A DNA stretch of 64,000 nucleotides. Origin: Pandoraea pulmonicola (GTDB lineage Bacteria; Pseudomonadota; Gammaproteobacteria; Burkholderiales; Burkholderiaceae). The notes below the pieces were generated by a model that was not told the DNA's origin, made no database searches, and saw nothing but the letters and a program-made list of their open reading frames with translations. Below are positions 35,387 to 46,096 of this stretch, piece by piece. Numbering within the stretch: the first letter of the stretch is position 1; every line of letters starts with the position of its first letter. The stretch is taken from contig NZ_CP010310.2 of NCBI RefSeq assembly GCF_000815105.2, positions 4,526,001-4,590,000 of the forward strand, given 5' to 3'. Position numbers and translations under genes: made by a program.

Positions 35387-36484
35387 ATGGCAAATCTCAA
35401 ACTCCATAGCGTCAAGAAAACCTACGACCAAAAGAACTACGTCCTGCATGGCGTCGACATCGACATCCAGGACGGCGAATTCGTGGTCATCGTGGGGCCG
35501 TCGGGCTGCGGCAAGTCGACGCTGCTGCGCATGGTCGCCGGCCTCGAGTCGGTGAGCGAAGGCAGCATCCTGATCGGCTCGCAGGTCGTCAACCAGCTGG
35601 AACCGAAGGATCGCAACATCGCGATGGTGTTCCAGAACTACGCCCTGTATCCGCACATGAACGTACGCGAGAACATGTCGTACGGCCTGAAGATCCGGGG
35701 TATCGACAAGAAGGCGATCGAGGAGCGCGTGCTCGCCGCGGCGCGCATTCTCGAGCTCGAACCGCTGCTCGCCCGCAAGCCGCGCGAGCTCTCGGGCGGT
35801 CAGCGTCAGCGCGTGGCGATGGGCCGTGCCATCGTGCGCGAGCCGGCCGTCTTCCTGTTCGACGAACCGCTCTCGAACCTCGACGCGAAGCTGCGCGTGC
35901 AAATGCGCCTGGAAATCCAACGCCTGCACAAGCGCCTGAAGACCACCAGCCTGTACGTGACGCACGATCAGGTCGAAGCCATGACGCTGGCCGATCGCGT
36001 GATCGTCATGAACAAGGGCTACGCCGAGCAGATCGGCACGCCGTCGGACGTGTACGAGCGCCCGGCGTCGCTGTTCGTGGCGAGCTTCATGGGCTCGCCC
36101 GCGATGAACCTGCTCAAGGGGCGCGTGGATACGGAAGGCCGCACCTTCCAGGTCGACGGCGGCGGCCCCTCGCTGCGCCTGCCGCCGACGAGCCTGGCCC
36201 ACGCCAACCGCGAACTGGTGCTCGGCGTGCGTCCGGAGCACCTGGTGCCGGCCGAACAGAAGGACGGCATCGGCGCGTTCGCCGCGCAGACGAGCATCCT
36301 CGTCGATCAGCTCGAACTTCTGGGCGCCGACAACCTCGCGCATGGCCGCTGGGGCGAGCAGCCCGTGACGGTGCGCCTGCCGCATGAACTGCGTCCGGCC
36401 GCGGGCACGATCGTGCCGCTGGCCATCTCGGCGCGCTCGCTGCATCTGTTCGATCCGTCGACCGGCAAGCGGGTGGAGGCATGA
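35387..36484 (+). CDS. ugpC: Glycerol-3-phosphate ABC transporter, ATPase
   Basis: A 365-residue ABC ATPase: Walker [11 protein letters not shown] near residue 36, Q-loop, signature [15 protein letters not shown], Walker [13 protein letters not shown], switch histidine in [13 protein letters not shown]-terminal regulatory TOBE domain (from about 240) resembles that of MalK and UgpC. Cytoplasmic, driving UgpAE. It overlaps ugpQ by 4 bp. Confidence 0.95.
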   Translation: MANLKLHSVKKTYDQKNYVLHGVDIDIQDGEFVVIVGPSGCGKSTLLRMVAGLESVSEGSILIGSQVVNQLEPKDRNIAMVFQNYALYPHMNVRENMSYGLKIRGIDKKAIEERVLAAARILELEPLLARKPRELSGGQRQRVAMGRAIVREPAVFLFDEPLSNLDAKLRVQMRLEIQRLHKRLKTTSLYVTHDQVEAMTLADRVIVMNKGYAEQIGTPSDVYERPASLFVASFMGSPAMNLLKGRVDTEGRTFQVDGGGPSLRLPPTSLAHANRELVLGVRPEHLVPAEQKDGIGAFAAQTSILVDQLELLGADNLAHGRWGEQPVTVRLPHELRPAAGTIVPLAISARSLHLFDPSTGKRVEA

Positions 36485-37257
36485 GCGATACCTCGTCCTC
36501 CCACCTGTGGCCCGCCTGGCCGTATCCGCGCATCGTCTCGCACCGCGGCGGCGGCAAGCTGGCCCCCGAGAACACGCTCGCGGCCTTCGAGATGGGCGCT
36601 TCGCTCGGCCTGCACATGGTCGAATTCGACGCCAAACTGTCGGCCGATAACGTCGTCTTCCTGCTGCACGACGACACGGTCGATCGCACGAGCGACGGGC
36701 ACGGGGCGGCCGCGCAGATGACCTATGCCGAAATCGAGAAGCTCGACGCCGGCAGCTGGTTCGACGCGCGCTTTGCCGGGCAGAAGATGCCCACGCTCGC
36801 GCAGGTCGCCGAGCGCTGCGAGGCGCTGGGCCTGGCGGCCAACGTCGAGATCAAGCCATGCCCGGGACGCGAGGCCGAGACGGGCAAGCGGGTGGCCGAA
36901 GCGGTCAGGACGCTGTGGGCCGGACAGGCCGTGCAACCGCTGCTCTCGTCGTTCTCGTACGAGGCGCTCGAAGCGGCCGCCGCCGCGGCGCCAGAGCTGC
37001 CGCGCGGCATGCTCTACGAAGCGGTGCCGGCCCATTGGCGCGACGATGCACGCAAGCTCGGCACCGTCTCGCTGCATGCGAGCCACAAGCATCTCGATGG
37101 CCCGCAGGTCGCCGAAATCAAGGCTTACGGCCTGCAAATGCTCGTCTACACCGTCAACGACCCGGCCCGCGCCCGCGAGCTCGCGGCGTGGGGTGTGGAC
37201 GCCATCTGCACCGACCGCATCGACCTGATAGGCGACGACTTCCTCACCGCCGCCTGA
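36481..37257 (+). CDS. ugpQ: Glycerophosphodiester phosphodiesterase
   Basis: A 258-residue cytoplasmic enzyme hydrolysing glycerophosphodiesters taken up by Ugp to glycerol-3-phosphate and an alcohol. It has the GDPD signature [20 protein letters not shown], catalytic [13 protein letters not shown], the metal-binding EFDAKLSAD and EIKPCPG, and a TIM-barrel end [25 protein letters not shown]. Lack of a signal peptide agrees with UgpQ and not GlpQ. It overlaps ugpC (ATGA) and closes the operon. Confidence 0.94.
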   Translation: MSDTSSSHLWPAWPYPRIVSHRGGGKLAPENTLAAFEMGASLGLHMVEFDAKLSADNVVFLLHDDTVDRTSDGHGAAAQMTYAEIEKLDAGSWFDARFAGQKMPTLAQVAERCEALGLAANVEIKPCPGREAETGKRVAEAVRTLWAGQAVQPLLSSFSYEALEAAAAAAPELPRGMLYEAVPAHWRDDARKLGTVSLHASHKHLDGPQVAEIKAYGLQMLVYTVNDPARARELAAWGVDAICTDRIDLIGDDFLTAA

Positions 37258-37450
37258 GCCAGCCCACAACCGCCTCCCGGAGTGGCCCAGTCGGGTCTTT
37301 CGGGCCGCGCCCGTGTCCTCGCCGCGCCCTGCTGGCGGGCGTGGGCGCAAGGCGGCATAATAGGGCGTCCCCCTCGCCCAGCCTATACAGCGGCCCGGTG
37401 CACCAAGCCTCTTTGGCGTGCCGGGCTGGACGAATTCAAGCCAAGCCGCC

Positions 37451-38050
37451 ATGCCGTACATCTATCTCGCTTCGCAAAGCCCCCGCCGTCAGGAATTGCT
37501 GCACCAGCTCGGCGTTCGTTTCGAGCTGCTGCTGCCTCAGGCGGACGAGGACGCCGAAGCGCTCGAAGCCGTGCTGCCCGGCGAGCCGCCCGACGACTAC
37601 GTGCAGCGCGTCACGCGCGCCAAGGCCGAAGCGGCGCTTGCGCGCTTGTCGCGCGCCGGACTGCCCGGCGCGCCGATCCTCGCGGCCGACACCACCGTCT
37701 GTCTTGACGGCACCATCCTGGGCAAGCCGTTCGACGACGCCGATGCGTGCGCCGTGCTCGCCCGCCTGTCGGGCACGCGTCATCGCGTGCTGACGGCTGT
37801 GGCCGTCTGCGCCGACGGCAAGATTCACCAGGCGGTGAACATCTCGCATGTCTGGTTCCGTCCGCTGCGCCGCGACGAAATCGAGCACTACGTCGCCTCG
37901 GGCGAGCCGCGCGGCAAGGCCGGCGCTTACGGCATTCAGGGCAAGGCTGCCGAATTCGTCATGCGCATCGACGGCAGCTACTCGGGCATCATGGGCTTGC
38001 CGCTTTGCGAGACCGCCGCGCTCTTGCGCCAGGCGGGCGTCGACTTCTGA
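37451..38050 (+). CDS. Maf-family nucleotide pyrophosphatase
   Basis: A 199-residue Maf protein, a house-cleaning nucleoside triphosphate pyrophosphatase that removes modified or excess dTTP/UTP-type nucleotides. Motifs: [10 protein letters not shown] at residues 7-16, [10 protein letters not shown], and [19 protein letters not shown]. The ATG at 37451 gives the normal length; the earlier ATG at 37418 adds 11 residues without a family match. It lies 44 bp before rng, the usual neighbour. It belongs functionally to the rlmH group from which the ugp operon separates it. Confidence 0.93.
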   Translation: MPYIYLASQSPRRQELLHQLGVRFELLLPQADEDAEALEAVLPGEPPDDYVQRVTRAKAEAALARLSRAGLPGAPILAADTTVCLDGTILGKPFDDADACAVLARLSGTRHRVLTAVAVCADGKIHQAVNISHVWFRPLRRDEIEHYVASGEPRGKAGAYGIQGKAAEFVMRIDGSYSGIMGLPLCETAALLRQAGVDF

Positions 38051-38094
38051 CGCGCACCGAATCCGCCACGCATTTCGAGTCTGGTCGACACTTT

Positions 38095-39564
38095 ATGAAC
38101 GAAGACATTCTGGTCAACATCACGCCGCAGGAAACCCGTGTGGCGCTCATGCAGCTCGGCGCCGTGCAGGAACTGCACATCGAGCGCACGCTCTCGCGCG
38201 GCCTGGTCGGCAACATCTATCTGGGCAAGGTCGTGCGCGTGCTGCCCGGCATGCAATCGGCCTTCATCGACATCGGCCTGGAGCGCGCGGCGTTCCTGCA
38301 CGTGGCGGACATCTGGCATCCGCGCGTGAACAACGACACGTCGGTGCCGCATCCGCAGCCCCCGATCGAGAAGACCGTCTTCGAGGGGCAGACGCTCATG
38401 GTGCAGGTCATCAAGGATCCGATCGGCACGAAGGGCGCGCGACTGTCCACGCAGATCAGCATTGCCGGGCGCACGCTCGTGTATCTGCCGCAGGAGCCGC
38501 ATATCGGCATCTCGCAGCGCATCGAGAGCGAGACGGAGCGCGAGGCGCTGCGCAGCAAGATCCAGGCACTCGTACCGGCAGACGAAAAGGGCGGTTTCAT
38601 CGTGCGCACCATCGCCGAGGATGCCGCCGACGCGGAGCTCGCCAACGACATCGCCTACCTGCGCAAGTCGTGGCAGACCATCGGCGAGCAGAGCACGCGC
38701 ATGCCGGCGCCCGCGCTGCTGTATCAGGACCTGAATCTCGCTCAGCGCGTGCTGCGCGACTTCGTGCACGAGGACACCGGCAAGATCCTCGTCGATTCGC
38801 GCGAGACGTTCCAGAAGCTCGCGGAATTCGCCGCGACCTATACGCCGGCGGTACTCGGCAAGCTCACGCATTACACCGGCGAGCGGCCGCTGTTCGATCT
38901 GTACAACGTGGAGACGGAAATCGAACGGGCGTTGTCGCGCCGCGTCGATCTGAAGTCCGGCGGTTACCTGATGATCGATCAGACCGAGGCGATGACGACC
39001 ATCGACGTGAACACCGGCGGCTACGTCGGTGCGCGCAACTTCGACGACACGATATTCAAGACCAACCTCGAAGCGGCGCTGATGATCGCGCGCCAGTTGC
39101 GGCTGCGCAATCTCGGCGGGATCATCATCATCGACTTCATCGACATGGAAAGTGCCGAGCATCGCGATTCGGTGCTGGCCGAGCTCAAGAAGGCGCTCGC
39201 GCGCGACCGCACGCGCATCACCGTGAACGGCTTCTCACAACTGGGCCTCGTGGAAATGACCCGCAAGCGCACGCGCGAGTCGCTCGCTCACGTGCTGTGC
39301 GAGCCGTGTGCCGTGTGCCAGGGCAAGGGCCAGGTGAAGACGCCCCGCACGCTGTGCTACGACATCCTGCGCGAGATTCTGCGCGAATCGCGTCAGTTCA
39401 ACCCGCGCGAATTCCGGTTGATCGCCTCGCAGGAAGTCGTCGATCTCTTCCTCGAAGAAGAATCGCAGCATCTGGCGATGCTCATCGACTTCATCGGCAA
39501 GCCGATCTCCCTGCAAGTCGAATCGACGTTCCACCAGGAACAGTACGACATCATTCTGATGTAA
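38095..39564 (+). CDS. rng: Ribonuclease G
   Basis: A 489-residue endoribonuclease of the RNase E/G family that trims the 5' end of 16S rRNA and cuts AU-rich mRNA. It starts MNEDILVNITPQETRVALMQ, carries the S1 domain (about 35-125), the catalytic aspartates in GGIIIIDFIDME and the zinc-link CEPCAVCQGKG near residue 403. It lacks the long C-terminal scaffold of RNase E, so RNase G is the correct call. No strong ribosome site is seen. Confidence 0.95.
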   Translation: MNEDILVNITPQETRVALMQLGAVQELHIERTLSRGLVGNIYLGKVVRVLPGMQSAFIDIGLERAAFLHVADIWHPRVNNDTSVPHPQPPIEKTVFEGQTLMVQVIKDPIGTKGARLSTQISIAGRTLVYLPQEPHIGISQRIESETEREALRSKIQALVPADEKGGFIVRTIAEDAADAELANDIAYLRKSWQTIGEQSTRMPAPALLYQDLNLAQRVLRDFVHEDTGKILVDSRETFQKLAEFAATYTPAVLGKLTHYTGERPLFDLYNVETEIERALSRRVDLKSGGYLMIDQTEAMTTIDVNTGGYVGARNFDDTIFKTNLEAALMIARQLRLRNLGGIIIIDFIDMESAEHRDSVLAELKKALARDRTRITVNGFSQLGLVEMTRKRTRESLAHVLCEPCAVCQGKGQVKTPRTLCYDILREILRESRQFNPREFRLIASQEVVDLFLEEESQHLAMLIDFIGKPISLQVESTFHQEQYDIILM

Positions 39565-39595
39565 CGTTACCCGGCGCCACGCGCGCCTCGAGCTC

Positions 39596-40855
39596 ATGCC
39601 TTACACGAACTACGACAACCTGGCGGCATCCAGCGAGGCGCTCGACAAGCATGCCGTCGCCCGCCATTCGACCTGGGTCAGCATCTGGGTCAATGTCGTG
39701 CTCACCACCGCACAGATCGTCATCGGCGTCTTCGCCCGTTCGCAGGCGTTGATCGCCGACGGCATCCACTCGCTCTCGGACATCGTCTCCGACTTCGTGG
39801 TGCTGGCCGCCGCGCGCGGCAGCGCACGCGCTCCCGACGCCGATCACCCCTACGGCCACAACCGCTACGAGAACGCGGCGTCGCTGTTCCTTGGCGTGAT
39901 TCTGCTGGCCGTCGGTGCAGGCATGCTGTGGCGCGGCGTGGAGCGGCTGCTGCACCCGGAGGACATTCCGGAAGTGCACACCGTCGCCCTGCTCGTTGCC
40001 GTGTTCGTGCTGATCTCGAAGGAAGGCCTTTTCCGCTATATGCTGCGCGCCGCCCAGCGCGTGCGCTCGGCCATGCTCGTGGCCAACGCCTGGCATGCGC
40101 GCTCTGACGCCCTCTCCTCGCTCGTCGTCGCCTGCGGCATTCTCGGCAACCTCGCCGGCTATCGCATTCTCGACCCGCTCGCCGCGGCGCTCGTGGGACT
40201 GATGATCGGCCGCACCGGCTGGAAATTCGGCTGGAATGCGCTGCAGGATCTGATCGATCGTGGCGTGGACGACAGTACGACCGTCAACATCCGCACGCAA
40301 CTCACGGACACACCGGGGGTGCGCGCCATCGACATGTTGCGGACTCGCCGCATGGGCGACCAGATCGTCGTGGACGTGCATATCCTCGTCGACGGACGCC
40401 TGTCCGTCTCCGAAGGCCACTACATCGCCGAGCAGGCCCGCGCCGCCGTGATGCGCGAGCCGGAAATCCTCGACGTGCTCGTTCACGTCGACCCGGAAAG
40501 CGACACCAAGGGCACCGCCTTGCAGCAGTGGCCCGCACGCGCGGTCGTCGTGGGCGCCGCCGAAGTACTCTGCCGCGCCAACGCGCTGGCGCTGCACGAC
40601 GTGAAGCTGCACTACCTCGATAACGGGCTGGAAGCGGACGTGCTCGTCGAGGGGCTGGGCGAAGCCGCAAGCGCCGGGATGCACGGCGGCATCGAGCCTG
40701 CATCGCAGACGGTCGCCGACGCGCTGGCCGCCCGCTTCGGCCTGCGGCACGTGCGGGTGCTGCGTATCACGGGTGAGACATCCGTCGTCTCGGGTGAAGC
40801 TCGCGTTGCGGTGGACACCGAAAAAACCGCGACCGCCGGGACCTCCGCCGACTGA
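39596..40855 (+). CDS. Cation diffusion facilitator (zinc/iron efflux-like)
   Basis: A 419-residue CDF transporter with six membrane helices exporting divalent metals by proton exchange. The metal site is D in DGIHSLSDIVSD of helix 2 and H/D in NAWHARSDALSSL of helix 5, the HxxxD form typical of iron/manganese- or zinc-binding members. A histidine-rich DADHPYGHNRYEN loop and a long cytoplasmic part (from about 220 to 419) with two ferredoxin-like repeats follow. It converges on rfbC. Confidence 0.9.
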   Translation: MPYTNYDNLAASSEALDKHAVARHSTWVSIWVNVVLTTAQIVIGVFARSQALIADGIHSLSDIVSDFVVLAAARGSARAPDADHPYGHNRYENAASLFLGVILLAVGAGMLWRGVERLLHPEDIPEVHTVALLVAVFVLISKEGLFRYMLRAAQRVRSAMLVANAWHARSDALSSLVVACGILGNLAGYRILDPLAAALVGLMIGRTGWKFGWNALQDLIDRGVDDSTTVNIRTQLTDTPGVRAIDMLRTRRMGDQIVVDVHILVDGRLSVSEGHYIAEQARAAVMREPEILDVLVHVDPESDTKGTALQQWPARAVVVGAAEVLCRANALALHDVKLHYLDNGLEADVLVEGLGEAASAGMHGGIEPASQTVADALAARFGLRHVRVLRITGETSVVSGEARVAVDTEKTATAGTSAD

Positions 40856-40890
40856 CGGAAGGCCCAGGGCGGCCGCGAGCGTTGCGCGGC

Positions 40891-40932
40891 GTCGCCAGGC
40901 GGCCATCGACGGTCTGCCGACTGCCTGGCGAC
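40891..40932. terminator. Possible shared hairpin between the CDF gene and rfbC
   Basis: GTCGCCAGGC pairs exactly with GCCTGGCGAC across a 22-nt loop, between the two convergent genes. No T run follows on either side. Confidence 0.45.
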
Positions 40933-40944
40933 GGTCCGCGCCGA

Positions 40945-41493
40945 TCAGTCTTCGTGGCGGTAATCCGCGAACAGCATGCCGAGCTTGTCCTTATCCGAGA
41001 CGATCGGGGTGATACCGTCGAGCGGCCAGGGAATTGCCAGCGTCGGGTCATCCCAGCGAATGCAGCGCTCGTACTGCGGCGCCCAGTAGTCGGTGGTCTT
41101 GTAGAGCACTTCCGCACTCTCCGAGGTCACCACGAAACCGTGCGCGAAGCCGGCGGGGATCCACAATTGTCGATGATCCTCGGCCCGCAGCACCTCCGAC
41201 ACCCATTTTCCAAACGTTGGCGCTCCTTTGCGCAGGTCAAGCGCGACATCGAATATCTCGCCTTGCAATACCCGGATGAGCTTCCCCTGAGGTTGCTTGA
41301 CCTGATAGTGCAGGCCACGCAGCACGCCGCGCGCCGAGCGAGACTGGTTGTCCTGCACGAACGTGAGGCGCTCGCCGAGCGCATCGTCGAACTGGCGCTG
41401 GTTGAAGCTCTCGAAGAAATAGCCGCGCGAGTCGCCGAACACCCTGGGTTCGACCACTTTGACGTCGGCAATGGCGGTGGCAATCAGTTGCAT
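40945..41493 (-). CDS. rfbC: dTDP-4-dehydrorhamnose 3,5-epimerase
   Basis: A 182-residue cupin that epimerises dTDP-4-keto-6-deoxyglucose at C3 and C5 on the way to dTDP-L-rhamnose. Its family core is clear: FFESFNQRQFDDALG, LRGLHYQVKQPQGKLIRVLQGEIFDVALDLR with the catalytic His, and PAGFAHGFVV. It follows rfbA by 22 bp and closes the rfbBAC run. Confidence 0.95.
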   Translation of the reverse strand: MQLIATAIADVKVVEPRVFGDSRGYFFESFNQRQFDDALGERLTFVQDNQSRSARGVLRGLHYQVKQPQGKLIRVLQGEIFDVALDLRKGAPTFGKWVSEVLRAEDHRQLWIPAGFAHGFVVTSESAEVLYKTTDYWAPQYERCIRWDDPTLAIPWPLDGITPIVSDKDKLGMLFADYRHED

Positions 41494-41515
41494 GAGTTGA
41501 CCTTAAACGGGACGA

Positions 41516-42403
41516 TCAGAATACGCGCTCGTTGAGCATGGCGAGCAGATACTGGCCGTAGCCGGTCTTCGCCAGCGGTTGGGCCAGGGCTTCGATGGCG
41601 GCGGCGTCGATCCAACCGCGGCGGAATGCGATTTCCTCCGGACAGGCGACCTTGAGTCCCTGGCGCGATTCGATTGTCTGGATAAACGTGCTCGCCTCCA
41701 GCATCGATTCGTGCGTACCGGTATCGAGCCAAGCGTAGCCACGCCCCATGATCTGTACGTTAAGCTTGCCGCGACGCAGATACTCATTGTTGACGTCCGT
41801 GATCTCCAGCTCTCCACGCGCCGACGGCTTGATCGAGCGCGCGATGTCGATCACGTCGTTGTCGCAGAAGTACAACCCCGTCACGGCGTAACGCGACTTC
41901 GGCGCTTTCGGCTTCTCGACGAGTTCGATTGCCTTTCCGCTATCGTCGAATGTCACCACGCCATAGCGCTCGGGATCGTGCACCGGATACGCAAACACGG
42001 AAGCACCGTCGGTCTTGGCGTTGGCGGCCGAAAGCAGCCCGGCGAAGTCATGCCCATAGAAAAGATTGTCGCCGAGCACCAGGGCGCAAGGATCGTTGCC
42101 GATGAAATCGGCGCCGATCAGGAACGCCTGTGCCAGACCGTCCGGCGAGGGCTGCACTGCGTATTGCAGATTCAGCCCCCATTGGCTGCCGTCACCGAGG
42201 AGCTGCTCGAAGCGCGGCGTGTCCTGCGGCGTCGAAATGATCAGCACGTCGCGAATCCCCGCCAGCATCAGCGTGGTGAGCGGGTAATAGATCATCGGCT
42301 TGTCGTAGACCGGCAGCAACTGCTTGGAGACCGCCAGCGTCGCCGGGTACAAGCGGGTGCCGGATCCGCCGGCGAGAATGATGCCTTTGCGTTTGATGCT
42401 CAT
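41516..42403 (-). CDS. rfbA: Glucose-1-phosphate thymidylyltransferase
   Basis: A 295-residue nucleotidyltransferase forming dTDP-glucose from dTTP and glucose-1-phosphate. It has the [26 protein letters not shown] signature near residues 11-36, the metal-site DNLFYGHDF and the [12 protein letters not shown] segment. The ATG at 42403 gives standard length. It lies 7 bp after rfbB. Confidence 0.96.
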   Translation of the reverse strand: MSIKRKGIILAGGSGTRLYPATLAVSKQLLPVYDKPMIYYPLTTLMLAGIRDVLIISTPQDTPRFEQLLGDGSQWGLNLQYAVQPSPDGLAQAFLIGADFIGNDPCALVLGDNLFYGHDFAGLLSAANAKTDGASVFAYPVHDPERYGVVTFDDSGKAIELVEKPKAPKSRYAVTGLYFCDNDVIDIARSIKPSARGELEITDVNNEYLRRGKLNVQIMGRGYAWLDTGTHESMLEASTFIQTIESRQGLKVACPEEIAFRRGWIDAAAIEALAQPLAKTGYGQYLLAMLNERVF

Positions 42404-42410
42404 ACGTGCC

Positions 42411-43475
42411 TCAATCTTTCTTCTGATAATGCGTTTCGATCCAGCGCTGGTATTCGCCCGACTGCACCTGGCGCACCCATTCGCCGTTGGCCAGATACCA
42501 CTGCACCGTCTTGCGCATACCGGTTTCGAACGTCTGCGCCGGACGCCAGCCCAGCTCGCGCTCCAGTTTGCGTGCGTCGATGGCATAGCGACGATCGTGC
42601 CCCGGACGGTCCGTCACGAAAGTGATCTGGTCGCCATACGACTTGCCGTCGGCACGCGGCGACAGTTCGTCGAGCAGCGTGCACAGATGCTTCACCACCG
42701 ACAGGTTGTTCTGCTCGTTCCACCCGCCCACGTTGTACACCTCGCCGAGCGCACCGCGGGCGAGCACCTCGCGAATGGCCGAGCAGTGGTCGCCCACATA
42801 CAGCCAGTCGCGCACGTTGCTGCCGTCGCCGTAGATCGGCAGCGGCTTGCCGGCGAGCGCATTGGCGATCACCAGCGGAATCAGCTTCTCGGGGAATTGA
42901 TAGGGACCGTAGTTGTTCGAACAGTTGGTCGTCAGCGTGGGCAGTCCATACGTGTGATGGTAGGCACGCACGAGGTGGTCGGAACCGGCCTTCGACGCCG
43001 AATACGGACTGTTCGGTGCATACGGCGTCGTCTCGGTGAACGCGGGATCGGTCGGGCTCAGAGAACCGTAGACTTCGTCGGTCGAGACATGAAGGAAGCG
43101 GAAGGCGTCACGCGCCTCACCGTCGAGCGTGCTCCAGTAGGCGCGCGCGGCTTCGAGCATCGTGAACGTGCCCACGACATTCGTCTGCACGAAGTCTGCC
43201 GGACCATGAATGGAGCGGTCGACGTGGCTTTCCGCCGCGAAATGTACGACGGCACGGGGCTGGTGCTCGGCATACAGTCGGTCGAGCGCATTGCGATCGC
43301 AAATGTCGACCTGCGAAAAATGGTGACGAGGATCGCGCTCCAGGCTCGCCAGATTCGCAAGATTACCGGCGTAAGTCAGCTTGTCGATGGTCAAGACCGG
43401 TTCGTCGTTTTGCGCGAGCCAGTCAAGGACGAAATTCGCGCCGATGAAGCCGGCGCCGCCAGTCACGAAGATCAT
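42411..43475 (-). CDS. rfbB: dTDP-glucose 4,6-dehydratase
   Basis: A 354-residue extended SDR that makes dTDP-4-keto-6-deoxyglucose. It has the NAD-binding [10 protein letters not shown] at the start, catalytic [13 protein letters not shown] with the TDE triad, and [15 protein letters not shown] (YxxxK). Length fits RfbB. It heads the rfbBAC operon and lies 28 bp after the peroxidase-like gene on the same strand. Confidence 0.96.
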   Translation of the reverse strand: MIFVTGGAGFIGANFVLDWLAQNDEPVLTIDKLTYAGNLANLASLERDPRHHFSQVDICDRNALDRLYAEHQPRAVVHFAAESHVDRSIHGPADFVQTNVVGTFTMLEAARAYWSTLDGEARDAFRFLHVSTDEVYGSLSPTDPAFTETTPYAPNSPYSASKAGSDHLVRAYHHTYGLPTLTTNCSNNYGPYQFPEKLIPLVIANALAGKPLPIYGDGSNVRDWLYVGDHCSAIREVLARGALGEVYNVGGWNEQNNLSVVKHLCTLLDELSPRADGKSYGDQITFVTDRPGHDRRYAIDARKLERELGWRPAQTFETGMRKTVQWYLANGEWVRQVQSGEYQRWIETHYQKKD

Positions 43476-43503
43476 AGATGTCAGACTTTTGTGAGAAGTA
43501 GGT

Positions 43504-44088
43504 TTAGCGGGTGCGCGGCACGCGTCCCATCAGAAAGAATTCGTCGTTCGGCCGCATCGAAATGGCATTCGCGATGCGGTTGGACATACCGAAAAACGCG
43601 GTGATCGCGGCGATGTCCCAGATGTCCTCGTCGTCCAGACCGTGCTCGCGCAATGCGGCATAATCGTCGTCGCCAACTTCGTGGGAGCGCTCGCACACCT
43701 TCATGGCGTACGCGAGAATCGCCTTCTGACGCGCCGTCAGATCGGCCTTCAGATAGTTGACGGCCACCTGGTCGGCGAGCAACGGTTGCCTCTCGTAAAT
43801 GCGCACCAGCGCGCCGTGCGCGACCACGCAGTACAGACACTGGTTCGCAGCGCTCGTGGCCACCACGATCATCTCGCGCTCGCCCTTGCTGAGATTGCCG
43901 TCCTTGAGCATCAACGCGTCGTGATACGCGAAAAACGCCCGGAACTCGTCGGGACGGTGCGCCAGCGTGAGGAACACGTTCGGAATGAAGCCGGCCTTCT
44001 CCTGCACTTCGTCGATACGCGCGCGAATATCGGTCGGCAACGCGGCCAGATCCGGCACGGGGAAACGACTGATTGGCGGCTGGCGCAT
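43504..44088 (-). CDS. Peroxidase-related protein of the AhpD/CMD family
   Basis: A 194-residue all-helical protein of the uncharacterised peroxidase-related branch of the alkylhydroperoxidase D / carboxymuconolactone decarboxylase group. The redox motif is CLYCVVAHG near residue 88, followed by family stretches [15 protein letters not shown] and [27 protein letters not shown] site lies 6 bp before the ATG at 44088. It sits between msbA and rfbB on one strand. Its role is likely peroxide or nitrosative defence, an inference from family. Confidence 0.87.
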   Translation of the reverse strand: MRQPPISRFPVPDLAALPTDIRARIDEVQEKAGFIPNVFLTLAHRPDEFRAFFAYHDALMLKDGNLSKGEREMIVVATSAANQCLYCVVAHGALVRIYERQPLLADQVAVNYLKADLTARQKAILAYAMKVCERSHEVGDDDYAALREHGLDDEDIWDIAAITAFFGMSNRIANAISMRPNDEFFLMGRVPRTR

Positions 44089-44167
44089 CGCGATCTCCTG
44101 GTAGGACGCTGGTATGAGCTGATATGTGCCGATGGTCCGACGGGGACGGCGGCCGGTTCGTCGGGCG

Positions 44168-45922
44168 TCAGGCTTCCTGCTGTTGCTGCGCGTACTGAAT
44201 GCGGTGCAGGTGGGCGTAGAGGCCATTATGCGCCAGCAGCTCCTGGTGAGCCCCCTGCTCCACGATCCGGCCGTGCTCGAGCACGACGATGCGGTCGGCG
44301 CGCTCGATGGTCGACAGACGGTGCGCGATCACCAGCGTGGTGCGGCCCTCCATCAACACTTCCAGCGCCGCCTGCACATGACGCTCCGACTCCGAATCCA
44401 GCGCCGAAGTCGCTTCGTCGAGAATCAGGATCGGGGCGTCCTTGTAGATGGCGCGCGCGATCGCCAGACGCTGACGCTGGCCGCCCGACAGGCGCATGCC
44501 ATTATCGCCGACGAGGGTCTGCACCCCACCGGGCATGGCCTCGACCGCATCGACCAGGTTGGCTGCGCGCAAGGCCGCCTGCACCCGCGCCGCATCGACT
44601 TCCTGACCGTAGGCGACGTTCGCCGCGATGGTGTCGTTGAACAGCACCACGTCCTGGCTCACGAACGCGATCTGGCTGCGCAGATCGGCCAGACGCAGAT
44701 CGGCGAGCGGAATGTCGTCGAGCAGGATCCGGCCCGCGGTCGGATCGAAGAAACGCGGCACCAGATTGACGAGGGTCGTCTTGCCGCTGCCCGACGGGCC
44801 GACCAGCGCGACCATCTCGCCGGGGGCGACGTTGAGCGAAATCCGGTCGAGCGTCGGGCGCTCGCTCGCGCCGTAATGGAAACTCACCTGATCGAACGTC
44901 ACGCGTCCCTTGGCGCGTTCGAGCGTGCGCTCGCCGCCGGCAGGCTCCACTTCGACGTCCATCACTTCGAAAATCAGCTCGGCGGCCGTCACGCCGCGCT
45001 GCAGCGGCTGATTGACGTCCATCAGATGCTTGAGCGGCGAGACCACGAGCAGCAGCGCCGTGACGAAGGCCGTGAAGCCCCCCACGGTCATCTCGCCCGA
45101 CGACGATTCGATCATCGCCACCGTGATGACGACGGCCAGCGCGAGCGACGCCAGCGCCTGCGTGACCGGCTGCGCCAGACCGCCGGACACCGTCACGCGC
45201 ATGGCATAACCGCGCAGCTTGCTGGTCATCCTGTCGAAACGCGTCTTCTCGTACTCTTCGCCGTTGTGAATCTTCACGACCTTGTAGCCGCCCACCGCCT
45301 CTTCGACCACGTACGACAGTGCGTTGGTAAGCGTTTGCTGCTCGCGGTTCAGGCGACGCAAGCGCCGGTTGATCCTGCTGACCAGCCAGCCGATGAGCGG
45401 CAGAATGACGGCGACGACCAGCGTCAGGCGCCAGTTCAGATAGAACAGGTAACCCAGCAGGCCGACGACCGTGAGCGAATCGCGCACCAGCGTGATGAGC
45501 ACCGTGGTCAGCACGCCGAGCACCTGATTGACTTCGAAGACGATGGCGTTGATGAGAGTACTGGTCGTCTCGCGCTGGTAGAACGCCGCGGGCGCGCGCA
45601 GCAGGCGCTCGAACATCCGCACGCGCAGATCGAGCAGCACGCGGTTCGAGACCCAGGAGAGCATGTAGTTGGCGGCGTATTGCGCCAGCCCGCGCACGAC
45701 GGCAAGGCCGATGACCGCGGCAGGCACGTACCACAGCTTCCACGGGTCGCCGCCCGAGAAGCCCTTGTCCAGCACCGGCTTGAGGACTGCCGGAATGGCC
45801 GCTTCGGTCCCCGCCACGAGCGCCATGGCGACGACGGCCAGCAGGCCCATGTACCAGTACGGCTGAAGATAGCCCAGCAGACGTCGCAGAATCGGTCCGG
45901 CGGGCTTGTGCGGTGCGCTCAT
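44168..45922 (-). CDS. msbA: Lipid A / lipid-linked ABC exporter
   Basis: A 584-residue half-transporter with six N-terminal helices fused to an ABC ATPase, the size of MsbA. It flips lipid A-core from the inner to outer leaflet of the inner membrane. The ATPase shows Walker [11 protein letters not shown], signature [17 protein letters not shown], Walker [13 protein letters not shown] and the [16 protein letters not shown] switch. The frame runs far upstream but the ATG at 45922 ([16 protein letters not shown]) gives the family length. It is divergent from recQ. Confidence 0.92.
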   Translation of the reverse strand: MSAPHKPAGPILRRLLGYLQPYWYMGLLAVVAMALVAGTEAAIPAVLKPVLDKGFSGGDPWKLWYVPAAVIGLAVVRGLAQYAANYMLSWVSNRVLLDLRVRMFERLLRAPAAFYQRETTSTLINAIVFEVNQVLGVLTTVLITLVRDSLTVVGLLGYLFYLNWRLTLVVAVILPLIGWLVSRINRRLRRLNREQQTLTNALSYVVEEAVGGYKVVKIHNGEEYEKTRFDRMTSKLRGYAMRVTVSGGLAQPVTQALASLALAVVITVAMIESSSGEMTVGGFTAFVTALLLVVSPLKHLMDVNQPLQRGVTAAELIFEVMDVEVEPAGGERTLERAKGRVTFDQVSFHYGASERPTLDRISLNVAPGEMVALVGPSGSGKTTLVNLVPRFFDPTAGRILLDDIPLADLRLADLRSQIAFVSQDVVLFNDTIAANVAYGQEVDAARVQAALRAANLVDAVEAMPGGVQTLVGDNGMRLSGGQRQRLAIARAIYKDAPILILDEATSALDSESERHVQAALEVLMEGRTTLVIAHRLSTIERADRIVVLEHGRIVEQGAHQELLAHNGLYAHLHRIQYAQQQQEA

Positions 45923-46096
45923 GTAAATGGGGGACGGCGGAAAAACCGCTATTCTAACGTACCGGACGCCTGCGCCGGGACGCGTCCGAGGCCGCCTCGG
46001 ACGCCACAGCAAAATTCCCCACAATCCCCGCAAGCCCCGTGCTTTTCGGGGATCCTGGCGCGCCGGAGCCCCGGGGGAACCGGTATACTCCCGGCC

